The position numbers and the translations under genes were made by a program. 64,000 nucleotides of DNA from Exilibacterium tricleocarpae (GTDB lineage Bacteria > Pseudomonadota > Gammaproteobacteria > Pseudomonadales > Cellvibrionaceae), in the NCBI RefSeq assembly GCF_007004655.1, contig NZ_ML660088.1, positions 124,001-188,000 on the forward strand. The letters run 5' to 3'. The notes beneath the pieces are model-generated. The model did not search any database. It was not told the DNA's origin and saw only the letters and a program-made list of their open reading frames with translations. Within the stretch, counting starts at the first letter, position 1. The number at the start of each line of letters is the position of its first letter. Below are positions 41,801 to 49,851 of this stretch, in pieces.

Positions 41801-44800
41801 AGGTATTCGCCGGGACCCAGTTTGCCATCGCCGTTGCCACCTTCGACACCGAGCCCGTCCTGGTTGGTTCCGGTTGCGTCATCAAAAGTTACTATGTCAG
41901 AGGCACTGGCATTGAGTTTTGTCAGGTCGAGGCCGCCACTGATATCATCGCCGACAAATGGCGTGGTATCGCCGCCGCCATCGTTGTCAAAGCCATAGTA
42001 ACCGACACCGACAGCGTCCCAGTCCGCGGCATCCGGTCCCGACACAATGTCGGAAAACAGTGTCGACAGGTAGCTGTAGTTTCCGCTCTGATCCATACTC
42101 AGCACACCGCTGTCGGTGGTAATGGTCCAGGTCCCGGTATTACTGTCGAATACGCTGCTAACAGGGGTGCCGTTGTAGCTGACGTTCGTTATCTGTACAG
42201 GGTCGGCGCCGGTGGTATCGGTGCCGCCGGGGCCGGTAATCACATTGCCGATGGCGGTGGCGCCCAGGCCGACGCTGTCGCTGTCGTCGACAGCAATGGG
42301 GGCAGTATCGGCAACGTCGATAATCACCGTTGTCCAATCACTGGTGTCTGCGCCGTCGGAGGTGCGATAGGTAAAACTGTCCTGCAGTACATCCGCCGCG
42401 CTGTGATCGAGACTTGCCGGTGCGGTATAACTAAATGAACCGTCCGCATTTACGATCACACTGCCGCCCAACGCTGTAGCAATGGAGGTTACGCCGTCTA
42501 CCGCCACAGCCCCTGCGCCAGAGGTATCGACGGCAACTTCAGTTACGGACAGCGCAGAGCCTTCGGCGTCGGTGTCATTATTCAAGACGCCGGCGGCGGC
42601 ATCGATCGTCAGACTGTCGCCCTCGCTCGCGGAATAGCTATCCACCACAGCCACCGGCGCATCGTTGACACCGGTGACGGTGATGGTAACGGTGGCCGGT
42701 GCGCTGACGGTACCGTTATTGTCGGTGGCCGTGTAGGTAAAACTGATATCGCGGCTGGCGCCAGGGGCCAGATCGTCAAAGTCGCTGCCCGGGGTAAATG
42801 TGTAACTGCCGTCGGCGTTAAAAACCAAGGTGCCCGCCGTGACACCGGTCACCAAGGCATAACCAGTAGCATTCACCGTACCATCGACGTCGGTGGCCGC
42901 CGGTACCGCGCCGTTTAATACCGTGTCCTCATCGGTGCTCGCCGCCGCGGCACTCGCGATAGGGGCATCGTTGGTCCCCGTCACGGTAATCGTAACGGTG
43001 GCCGGTGTACTGACGCCGCCGTTATTGTCGGTGGCCGTGTAGGTAAAACTGATATCGCGGCTGGCCCCCGGGGCCAGATCGTCAAAGTCGGTGCCCGGCG
43101 TAAACGTGTAACTGCCATCGGCGTTAAACACCAAGGTGCCCGCGCTGACATCGGTCACCAACGCGTAGCCATTGGGGTCGATGGTGCCGTCCACATCGGT
43201 CGCCGCCGGCACCGCGCTGTTTAATACTGTGTTTTCCTCCGTGCTGGCCGTCGCCGCACTCGCCACTGGTGCATCGTTGGTGCCCGTCACCGTAATCGTG
43301 ACGGTGGCCGGCGCACTGACGCCGCCGTTATTGTCGGTGGCGGTGTAAGTAAAACTGATATCGCGACTGGCCCCCGGGGGCAGATCGTCAAAGTCGCTGC
43401 CCGGCGTAAACGTGTAACTGCCATCGGCGTTAAACACCAGGGCACCCGCGGTGACATCCGTAACCAATGCATAACCGTTGGGATCAATGGTGCCATCGAT
43501 ATCGGTCGCCGCTGGTACCGCGCCGTTTAATACTGTGTTTTCTTCAGTGCTGGCGGTGGCCGCACTCGCCACCGGCGCATCATTGGTCCCCGTCACGGTA
43601 ATCGTGACGGTGGCCGGTGCACTGACACCACCATTATTGTCGGTGGCCGTGTAAGTAAAACTGATATCGCGACTGGCCCCCGGGGGCAGATCGTCAAAGT
43701 CGCTGCCCGGCGTAAACGTGTAACTGCCATCGGCGTTAAACACCAAAGTACCCGCGCTGACATCGGTCACCAACGCGTAGCCATTGGGATCGATGGTGCC
43801 ATCGATATCGGTCGCCGCCGGCACCGCGCTGTTTAATACTGTGTTTTCCTCCGTGCTGGCCGTCGCCGCACTCGCCACCGGCGCATCGTTGGTGCCCGTC
43901 ACCGTAATCGTGACGGTGGCCGGTGCACTGACACCACCATTATTGTCGGTGGCCGTGTAGGTAAAACTGATATCGCGGCTGGCACCCGGGGCCAGATCGT
44001 CAAAGTCGCTGCCCGGCGTAAACGTGTAACTGCCATCGGCGTTAAACACCAAGGTGCCCGCGCTGACATCGGTCACCAACGCGTAGCCATTGGGGTCGAT
44101 GGTGCCATCGATATCGGTCGCCGCCGGCACCACGCTGTTTAATACTGTGTTTTCCTCCGTGCTGGCCGTCGCCGCACTCGCCACCGGCGCATCGTTGGTG
44201 CCCGTCACCGTAATCGTGACGGTGGCCGGTGCACTGACACCACCATTATTGTCGGTGGCCGTGTAGGTAAAACTGATATCGCGGCTGGCACCCGGGGCCA
44301 GATCGTCAAAGTCGCTGCCCGGCGTAAACGTGTAACTGCCATCGGCGTTAAACACCAAGGTGCCCGCGCTGACATCGGTCACCAACGCGTAGCCATTGGG
44401 GTCGATGGTGCCATCGATATCGGTCGCCGCCGGCACCACGCCGTTTAATACCGTGTTTTCCTCCGTGCTGGCGGTGGCCGCACTCGCCACCGGCGCATCG
44501 TTGGTGCCCGTCACCGTAATCGTGACGGTGGCCGGCGCACTGACGCCGCCGTTATTGTCGGTGGCGGTGTAAGTAAAACTGATATCGCGACTGGCCCCCG
44601 GGGCCAGATCGTCAAAGTCGGTGCCCGGCGTAAACGTGTAACTGCCATCGGCGTTAAACACCAGGGCACCCGTGGCGACATCCGCAACCAATGCATAACC
44701 GTTGGGATCAATGGTGCCATCGATATCGGTCGCCGCCGGCACCGCGCCGTTTAATACTGTGTTTTCTTCCGTGCTGGCGGTGGCCGCACTCGCCACCGGC

Positions 44801-46620
44801 GCATCATTGGTCCCCGTCACGGTAATCGTGACGGTGGCCGGTGCACTCACGCCGCCGTTATTGTCGGTGGCGGTATAGGTAAAACTGATATCGCGGCTGG
44901 CGCCTGCCGCCAGATCATCAAAGTCGCTGCCCGGGGTAAACGTATAACTGCCGTCAGCGTTAAACACCAAAGTACCCGCCGGCACATCAGTAACCAAGGC
45001 ATAACCGTTGGGGTCCACAGTGCCATCCACATCGGTCGCCGCCGGCACGGTGTCAACCAAAACGGTATTCTCTTCAGTATTACCGGCGGCATCGGCCGCC
45101 AAAGGGGGATCATTGAATCGCGCAATATTACTGATGCCAGTCGCGCTAGCCGTGTTAGTGCCGTCGCTGACCTGGACGGTAACCGGCAGGTTTGTCAGGC
45201 CAAGCGCATCACTGTTGATCGCATCAACGCCGGCCTGCGTCAACAACACATCCGTGCCACTTATCTCGAAGTAGCCGTTGGGATCATTTGCCAGCGTATA
45301 GGTCAGGCTGTCGCCATCCACATCGACAGCGCCGATAGTGGCGATCACATCGCCGACGGCGACGCCATTTTCCGCCATATCATTGATCGATAAAGACGCC
45401 GAGGGCGCATCGTTGACGGCGGTTACCTGGAAGGATACAGACCCCGTTATTGAACTATTGCCGTCACTCACGCTGTATGTCAGAACGCCGGCATCAACAC
45501 CGTCGTAAGCAGGCCCGGGGCCATCAAATTGCAGACCCTCCAATGCCTCTGCACTCAGCACCTGACCACTGACCACAGGCGAGCCGTCGGCAAGTTTTAC
45601 CGTGCCGACAGTCGGCAAGCCGGTTACTGTAATAGTCAACTCGGCGCTGTCCACATCGGTCGGAGCACTCAGTCCCAAACCCACATTTGCCGCCGTTTCC
45701 ACCACGGCGACAGTGGCGGTGTCCACCACCGGTGCATCGTCGGTGGCAATGACAGAAATATCAACCGCCCCGTTTACCGTTTCAGTCCCGTCACTCACGC
45801 TGTAAGTAAAACCACCGACATCATCGCCGTCATAGGCCGCACCCGGGCCGCTGTATTGGAGGCCTTCAAACTGCGTCGCGGTCAATACCTGGCCGACCGC
45901 AACCGGGGTCCCGTCAGCCAGCGTCATGCCACCTTGGGACGGCAAACCGGTTACCGTGATCGTCAGGCTGTCACCGTCGGCATCGGTCGGTGCATTGACG
46001 CCAAGGTCGACGTTGGCATCCATCTCGCCAACACTGAGCGCAGCGCCGGTGATTTCGGGTGCGGTATTTTGTGCGGCCAGTAAGTCATTGCTGTCCCGGC
46101 CGCTGAGTTCATCCGCTACAACGGTGTTGCTAAACCCGAAACCCGTGGTTTCAAAACCGCTGTCGGGTGTTACCTGTTCATTGGTGTAAAAAATGCGAAT
46201 ACCGGGGATCCCCGCAGCCGCTGAATCACCGGGACCTTCTTCACCTGCAGCGGCGGGCGGCAGCAAGTCTTCAATACTGCGACCTTCAGCCAGCGCTTCG
46301 GCCAGCAAATCAAAATTAACAGGCTCGGCATCCTCGGCAGTACGTTGTTCTTCGAGCAGGGCTTCCAGGCGGTCGAGGAGTGCCTGGTCGAGGGTCAACA
46401 GTCTGTCGTGCCCGATATTCACCACCGCACCGTTGGCAAATTTCAGCAGCACGGCACTGGCACCCAGTGTTTCAAGTGTATCGCCCAACTGTATCGACTG
46501 GCCGCCGCTCAGCGGCCGGCTCTGATCACCACCCGGGGCATACATCACCTCACCTTGAAAGGCAGTCACCACCGCCAGCGGTGCCTGGGTTGCAGATTCA
46601 TTCGATTGATTGTCAGTCAT
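38854..46620 (-). CDS. giant LapA/BapA-type RTX adhesin with VCBS-like repeats and VWA domain
   Basis: This 2588-residue, acidic surface protein has a retention module (about 1-115: AVVTAFQGEVMYAPGG, LKFANGAVVNIGHDRLLTLD) followed by PPAAAG (121-126), a possible LapG cut site. Cadherin-like domains follow, then eight repeats of about 102 residues (about 504-1320; NDAPVASAATASTEENTVLN, NADGSYTFTPGSDFDDL). A VWA domain (about 1862-2060) has the MIDAS motif DRSGS. RTX nonapeptides (about 2420-2470) and a type I secretion C-terminus end the protein. It should be exported by the exporter encoded upstream and anchor cells to surfaces or each other. LapD and LapG genes are not in the window. Confidence 0.93.
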   Translation of the reverse strand: MTDNQSNESATQAPLAVVTAFQGEVMYAPGGDQSRPLSGGQSIQLGDTLETLGASAVLLKFANGAVVNIGHDRLLTLDQALLDRLEALLEEQRTAEDAEPVNFDLLAEALAEGRSIEDLLPPAAAGEEGPGDSAAAGIPGIRIFYTNEQVTPDSGFETTGFGFSNTVVADELSGRDSNDLLAAQNTAPEITGAALSVGEMDANVDLGVNAPTDADGDSLTITVTGLPSQGGMTLADGTPVAVGQVLTATQFEGLQYSGPGAAYDGDDVGGFTYSVSDGTETVNGAVDISVIATDDAPVVDTATVAVVETAANVGLGLSAPTDVDSAELTITVTGLPTVGTVKLADGSPVVSGQVLSAEALEGLQFDGPGPAYDGVDAGVLTYSVSDGNSSITGSVSFQVTAVNDAPSASLSINDMAENGVAVGDVIATIGAVDVDGDSLTYTLANDPNGYFEISGTDVLLTQAGVDAINSDALGLTNLPVTVQVSDGTNTASATGISNIARFNDPPLAADAAGNTEENTVLVDTVPAATDVDGTVDPNGYALVTDVPAGTLVFNADGSYTFTPGSDFDDLAAGASRDISFTYTATDNNGGVSAPATVTITVTGTNDAPVASAATASTEENTVLNGAVPAATDIDGTIDPNGYALVADVATGALVFNADGSYTFTPGTDFDDLAPGASRDISFTYTATDNNGGVSAPATVTITVTGTNDAPVASAATASTEENTVLNGVVPAATDIDGTIDPNGYALVTDVSAGTLVFNADGSYTFTPGSDFDDLAPGASRDISFTYTATDNNGGVSAPATVTITVTGTNDAPVASAATASTEENTVLNSVVPAATDIDGTIDPNGYALVTDVSAGTLVFNADGSYTFTPGSDFDDLAPGASRDISFTYTATDNNGGVSAPATVTITVTGTNDAPVASAATASTEENTVLNSAVPAATDIDGTIDPNGYALVTDVSAGTLVFNADGSYTFTPGSDFDDLPPGASRDISFTYTATDNNGGVSAPATVTITVTGTNDAPVASAATASTEENTVLNGAVPAATDIDGTIDPNGYALVTDVTAGALVFNADGSYTFTPGSDFDDLPPGASRDISFTYTATDNNGGVSAPATVTITVTGTNDAPVASAATASTEENTVLNSAVPAATDVDGTIDPNGYALVTDVSAGTLVFNADGSYTFTPGTDFDDLAPGASRDISFTYTATDNNGGVSTPATVTITVTGTNDAPIASAAAASTDEDTVLNGAVPAATDVDGTVNATGYALVTGVTAGTLVFNADGSYTFTPGSDFDDLAPGASRDISFTYTATDNNGTVSAPATVTITVTGVNDAPVAVVDSYSASEGDSLTIDAAAGVLNNDTDAEGSALSVTEVAVDTSGAGAVAVDGVTSIATALGGSVIVNADGSFSYTAPASLDHSAADVLQDSFTYRTSDGADTSDWTTVIIDVADTAPIAVDDSDSVGLGATAIGNVITGPGGTDTTGADPVQITNVSYNGTPVSSVFDSNTGTWTITTDSGVLSMDQSGNYSYLSTLFSDIVSGPDAADWDAVGVGYYGFDNDGGGDTTPFVGDDISGGLDLTKLNASASDIVTFDDATGTNQDGLGVEGGNGDGKLGPGEYLVLDLGADSSLAIVDFTSIRPIESADWYAFDENGNLVTNGTVTGDPSQAAAANIDAGLDTIRYIVVEADTSLIRVNGLRFGVDNSSLPLDEFTYQLSDIDGDTDTAVLSVQHELLGGNADAAEVSEAGLPTGTEAGVAATRASGNLLDNDTGISAVTQITEVAGQTDSDGDGIITVTTPLGVLTVYTAAVAGQQAGDYEYVLQTSATEGVNDLEAFSYTVENTLTGQSASSTLSVNILDDAPQGSDINVTLDDGSGASSFNLVIVLDRSGSMNSDENGRTRMDIAKDALEQLFDAYDKAGNVNVQIVDFADAANKSAWYVDDINGAVDYLQAVATGGETAYDAALNEVMSGYAPPPADKTVVYFVSDGEPTAGNEIDAAGEASWIQFLQDNNVDLSFGIGIGDAGLGSLQPVAYPDDDGNNDGNEDYAITLSNAEDLASTLLSTIDGGVVAGDISILAGTGGDGVITGADGGYINAITIDGVVYTYTPGDAQSTTINTPKGAFLDFNFVTGEYRYYVSLDQTIQGEQETITFSVVDGDGDTTTIDMVVTLDYVANLDANRDIILTNVDEGPVIEIPGLALLNNDSGNGAQQVTGVSNANGGTVAFAGGVVSFTKAEAGEIVENPADSETNELNGSLATATEIDRSEFGFVGAADAANVADATMLSVKYSGQLVAAGGKDQDWIKISLDRGERVIFDIDNGHANGGADVSVDTVIFLYDSAGNLISSNDDAPASLGGAGSANARDAYLEYTAEADGEYYLQITSFSNADSGDYDLWVSVDRLAGFDYTISEGGDQDTARADVVVVNGNTLTGTGEDEILVAGNGADTLVAGAGDDTLIGDAGNDILFGGDGDDILLGGSGADSLSGGSGADVFAWAAADADGGTDTIVDFSTADGDVLDLRDLLNGEEDPEASLADFIQLTLGDFDADGAADDTRVVIDADGGDFTSPDQTIVVQNSDLTFGLTDNNQILDNLLNNNNLSVDQ
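42664..45116. repeat. eight tandem ~306-bp repeats in the adhesin gene
   Basis: Eight units of about 306 bp encode the VCBS-like domains. Units 2-7 are nearly identical at base level (for example CCGTCACCGTAATCGTGACG recurs every 306 bp); the end units differ more. The pattern suggests recent unequal recombination or gene conversion, and this stretch is also a risk for misassembly. Confidence 0.9.
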
Positions 46621-46682
46621 AATACACCTACCTCAAGAACTAACATCGCCTCACGGCGGTAAACGTTGTGGCAAAATCGGGC

Positions 46683-47978
46683 TCAACTGCCGATATTGTC
46701 CAACAACTCACCCATAGCGTTGTAGATTCGGTACTGGGCAAACAGTTTGTCGTAGCCCGCCTCAACCAATGCTCGCTTCGCCTCTACCAGCTCGTTTTCG
46801 GTATTGAGCAGGTCCAATAGCGTACGCTTGCCGATATTGAACTGCTTGGTATAGGCCGATTTGGTGTCGAGCGCAGCTTTCACATGCAACTCCAGATACT
46901 TCATTTGTTCGGTCACCGCCTGGTAGGCACTCCAGGACAAGCGCGCACTTTCGACGACCTGGCGGCGCGTATTGTTGCGAATCTCCCGGGCCTCCTCGCG
47001 CAGGTGGGCAGTCTGGCGCCGGCGCGCGGAATCGCCGCCGCCGTTGTAAAGGTTGTACCGCAGGCGCAGGGCAACGATTAAAGCTTCATCGTCACCTTCG
47101 ACGCCACCGATATCCTGATCGAAATTTTTCTCGGCCTCTAACTGCAACCGCGGCCAAAACGTGCTTTTGCTGGCCTGGTACTGCGCCTCGGCGGCATCGA
47201 TGTCGGCGTTGGCGGACATCAGTGTCGGATGGTTGTCCGTGGCTTTCTGCAACGCGGCCTCCAGGGAGCCGGGCAGCGCCTGCTCGATACTCGGTTTGGA
47301 CAGGTCGGCGACATCGGGTAGAGCACCGATTACCCGAAAAAAATTGGTTCTGGCATCCAACAGATTGTTCTGCGCCGCAATTGCATTGCTATGGGCCAAC
47401 GCCAGGCGTGCGGTAATCTGGTCCAGGTCCGCTTTGCTGCCGACACCGGACCTGTTACGCAATACCATCTGATCGTGAATGTTCTGGTGCTGGTAGAGCG
47501 TTTCCAGGGCGAGCTTGCGCAGTTCATCGCGTCGCAATACATTCAAATAAACTTCGGTAGTGCGCAATGCAATATTTTCACTGGCGGCCCGGGCCGCGTG
47601 CAGGGAACTGTCGGTGCGGGCCTCCTGGCGCTCCACCTCAGAGCGCGTGGCAAAGCCGTCAAACACCAACTGTCGCGCCTGGATCGAGGCTTCCTGCCGC
47701 GTCAGGCGAACCTTCTCGTCGTCGGTAACGGGCGAGCGGGATTCCTCCCGCCCGATACCGGCGGCAAGATCGAGGTCGGGCAGATAACCGGCTCTGGCCT
47801 GCCCGATTTCTTCCCGCCGCGATGCGAGTTGTTGACGCGCAGCCAATATTTCCGGATGCGAATCCAGGGTCCGCTGTACTGCCTCCTCCAGCGTCATGGC
47901 GTAGCCGTGAATATGGCCGAGGCAAGTCAGGAAAACGACCATTCCAAGTTTTGTCAGCTTTCTTCCTAATGTGGTCAT
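46683..47978 (-). CDS. TolC-family outer membrane channel
   Basis: This 431-residue protein has a signal peptide (KLGMVVFLTCLGHIHGYA) then MTLEEAVQRTLDSHPEILAA, RQLVFDGFATRSEVERQEAR, GVGSKADLDQITARLALAHS and ARLSWSAYQAVTEQMKYLEL, the two-fold helical pattern of TolC/LapE. It would be the outer-membrane part of the adhesin exporter. The start at 47978 places the signal peptide at the N-terminus; a frame to 48029 is possible. Confidence 0.93.
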   Translation of the reverse strand: MTTLGRKLTKLGMVVFLTCLGHIHGYAMTLEEAVQRTLDSHPEILAARQQLASRREEIGQARAGYLPDLDLAAGIGREESRSPVTDDEKVRLTRQEASIQARQLVFDGFATRSEVERQEARTDSSLHAARAASENIALRTTEVYLNVLRRDELRKLALETLYQHQNIHDQMVLRNRSGVGSKADLDQITARLALAHSNAIAAQNNLLDARTNFFRVIGALPDVADLSKPSIEQALPGSLEAALQKATDNHPTLMSANADIDAAEAQYQASKSTFWPRLQLEAEKNFDQDIGGVEGDDEALIVALRLRYNLYNGGGDSARRRQTAHLREEAREIRNNTRRQVVESARLSWSAYQAVTEQMKYLELHVKAALDTKSAYTKQFNIGKRTLLDLLNTENELVEAKRALVEAGYDKLFAQYRIYNAMGELLDNIGS

Positions 47979-48029
47979 TGACGAAATAAATCCCCCACGA
48001 TTCAATACGTTAGTAACATTATTCACCAT

Positions 48030-48456
48030 AGCTCAATATGCCCGCGGGCACCGGCGTAAACGCGGTGCCGCCATATCCATAACGCATAAAAACGGCGTTT
48101 TAAGTTTGCTTTGTTATATCCGGATGGGCTAATGCTGGATATTTTTTATCGCCTGACAGACTTAGCTGTCGCTATGCAGTTATCAGGCCAAGGGCTCAGT
48201 GCGGAAACACAAAAAGGCTTAATTGTCTTTAAAAGCCGTTAAGTTGTGACAAAACTGTAACAATTTCCTGACTGCCCGCCGCGAAAAAGTAACGATGGGA
48301 GGTTGTTGTTGACAACCGTTTGCCGTTTTGCGGAGGGCAATGACAAATATCTCGACAGCTTTCTCGGGGATGATGGAAAAAATACCGACAGCTCGAAATG
48401 GCTATGATTCGCGCCGGCACCATTGGTCGCATAGACAGACCGGCGAAAAAACAGCC
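48030..48456. other. spacer before the tolC-like gene, with leader hairpin
   Basis: About 430 bases without a gene. Close to the tolC-like start lies a hairpin, GGCACCG (48047-48053) with CGGTGCC (48063-48069) and an inner stem. I looked for a cyclic-di-GMP riboswitch and did not find the conserved core. The gap suggests the tolC-adhesin pair has its own promoter. Confidence 0.4.
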
Positions 48457-49851
48457 CTAGCGTTCGCGCAGGGCCAACTGTTTGGTTTTCAATACCGGTT
48501 TCAACAGATAATCGAGCACCGTTTTTTTACCGGTCAGTATATCCACTCCCGCTGTCATACCGGGGATAATCGGCAGCGGGGCCGAGGCGGGCCCCAGGTA
48601 ACCGCGCTCGGTCTGTACTTTTACCAGGTAAAAGCTTTCGCTGTTTTCATCGACGATGGTATCGGGGCTGATATGCACCACTTCGCCCTCCAGACCGCCG
48701 TGAATGGAGAAATCATAGGCGGTGAATTTGACCATAGCCCGCTGTTGCGGGTGTAAAAATGCAATATCCGCGGGCCTTATTTTAGCCTCGATCAACAGGC
48801 TGTCCTCGCTCGGGACGATCTCGACAATATCCATACCCGGTTGAATCACGCCGCCGATGGTTTTTACGAACAATTGCTTGACGGTGCCCGCCACCGGCGA
48901 CCGTACCAGAGTGCGATCGACCCGGTCCTCGAGCGCACCACTGGTTTCGCTGAGACGGGAAAGCTCGGCGGTCGCCTCGTTCAGCTCCTGATAAGCCTCG
49001 CTGCGAAAAGCCGATTCGGCGTTGGACAGCTTTTGCCTCGCCTCCTGCAAACTCGACTCGGCCCGGGGAATGGCCAACTTCGCACCTTCGAGTTCGCCGG
49101 CCATATCGTTGAGCTGCCGCTCCAGCCGCAGTAACTCCACTTGTGAAATGGCGCCCTCTTTTGCGAGGGGGCGGGTCATGACCAATTCACTGTTGAGCAG
49201 GTCGAAACTGCGCTGTAACTGGTTTTGCTTGGCGCGCAGTTCCGAGAGTTCCTGGCGCCTTTGCGAGACCTGCTCCACCAGCACCTGGTTGGCGCTGCGC
49301 ATTTCCCGGCGCCGCGATTCAAACAACGCCAGTTCCTGGGCGGCAACCGACTGGCTGATATCGGGCAGACTCTCGGAAGTAAAAGTATCGCCCTCGGCTT
49401 CAGCCCGCAGGCGTGCCACCTTCGCACGCAGCTGGTCCAGAGTGACCCCTGCCTCGCGCAGCGAAGAGGCGAAGCGGGTGTCGTCGATACGTAACAGCGG
49501 TTGATCCCGTTGTACCGTTTGCCCCTCGCGGACATACAGCTCGGCGACAATACCACCCTCCAGGTTCTGGATCACTTGCAGGTAGCTCGAGGGAATGACT
49601 TTGCCCTCGCCGCGGGTGAATTCGTCCACTTCCGCCCAGGCGGCCCAGACAATGGCGATCAAAAAGAAGCCGGCAATGGCCCACAACAACTGCTGGCCGC
49701 CCCTGGGGCTCTGCTGCAATACCGCCGCCGCCGCGGAGGACATATAGGACAAATCCTCCTCACGACCCCCGGGGCGACTTTCAAACCAACGCCGTTTGCC
49801 GATCCAACTGCGCAGTCGGCCCGGCGCCGCGGTGGTGGTTTCAGGCAACAC
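48457..49851 (-). CDS. HlyD-family membrane fusion protein (LapC-like)
   Basis: This 464-residue protein has one membrane segment (LLWAIAGFFLIAIVWAAWAE, about 54-73), then a biotinyl-lipoyl-like half (GEGKVIPSSYLQVIQNLEGG, GGIVAELYVREGQTV), a long coiled coil (about 125-300) and the family end (VRSPVAGTVKQLFVKTIGGV IQPG, DILTGKKTVLDYLLKPV). It links the inner-membrane ABC protein to TolC. It overlaps the ABC gene by 11 nt. Confidence 0.95.
   Translation of the reverse strand: MLPETTTAAPGRLRSWIGKRRWFESRPGGREEDLSYMSSAAAAVLQQSPRGGQQLLWAIAGFFLIAIVWAAWAEVDEFTRGEGKVIPSSYLQVIQNLEGGIVAELYVREGQTVQRDQPLLRIDDTRFASSLREAGVTLDQLRAKVARLRAEAEGDTFTSESLPDISQSVAAQELALFESRRREMRSANQVLVEQVSQRRQELSELRAKQNQLQRSFDLLNSELVMTRPLAKEGAISQVELLRLERQLNDMAGELEGAKLAIPRAESSLQEARQKLSNAESAFRSEAYQELNEATAELSRLSETSGALEDRVDRTLVRSPVAGTVKQLFVKTIGGVIQPGMDIVEIVPSEDSLLIEAKIRPADIAFLHPQQRAMVKFTAYDFSIHGGLEGEVVHISPDTIVDENSESFYLVKVQTERGYLGPASAPLPIIPGMTAGVDILTGKKTVLDYLLKPVLKTKQLALRER

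Noticed and set aside
42664-45116. CRISPR-like regular repeats
   Set aside because: The period is about 306 bp, there are no spacers and the repeats are coding domains of the adhesin.
48030-48456. cyclic-di-GMP riboswitch before the tolC-like gene
   Set aside because: A regulatory RNA would make sense for a biofilm adhesin, but the conserved riboswitch core was not found. Only a simple hairpin is present.
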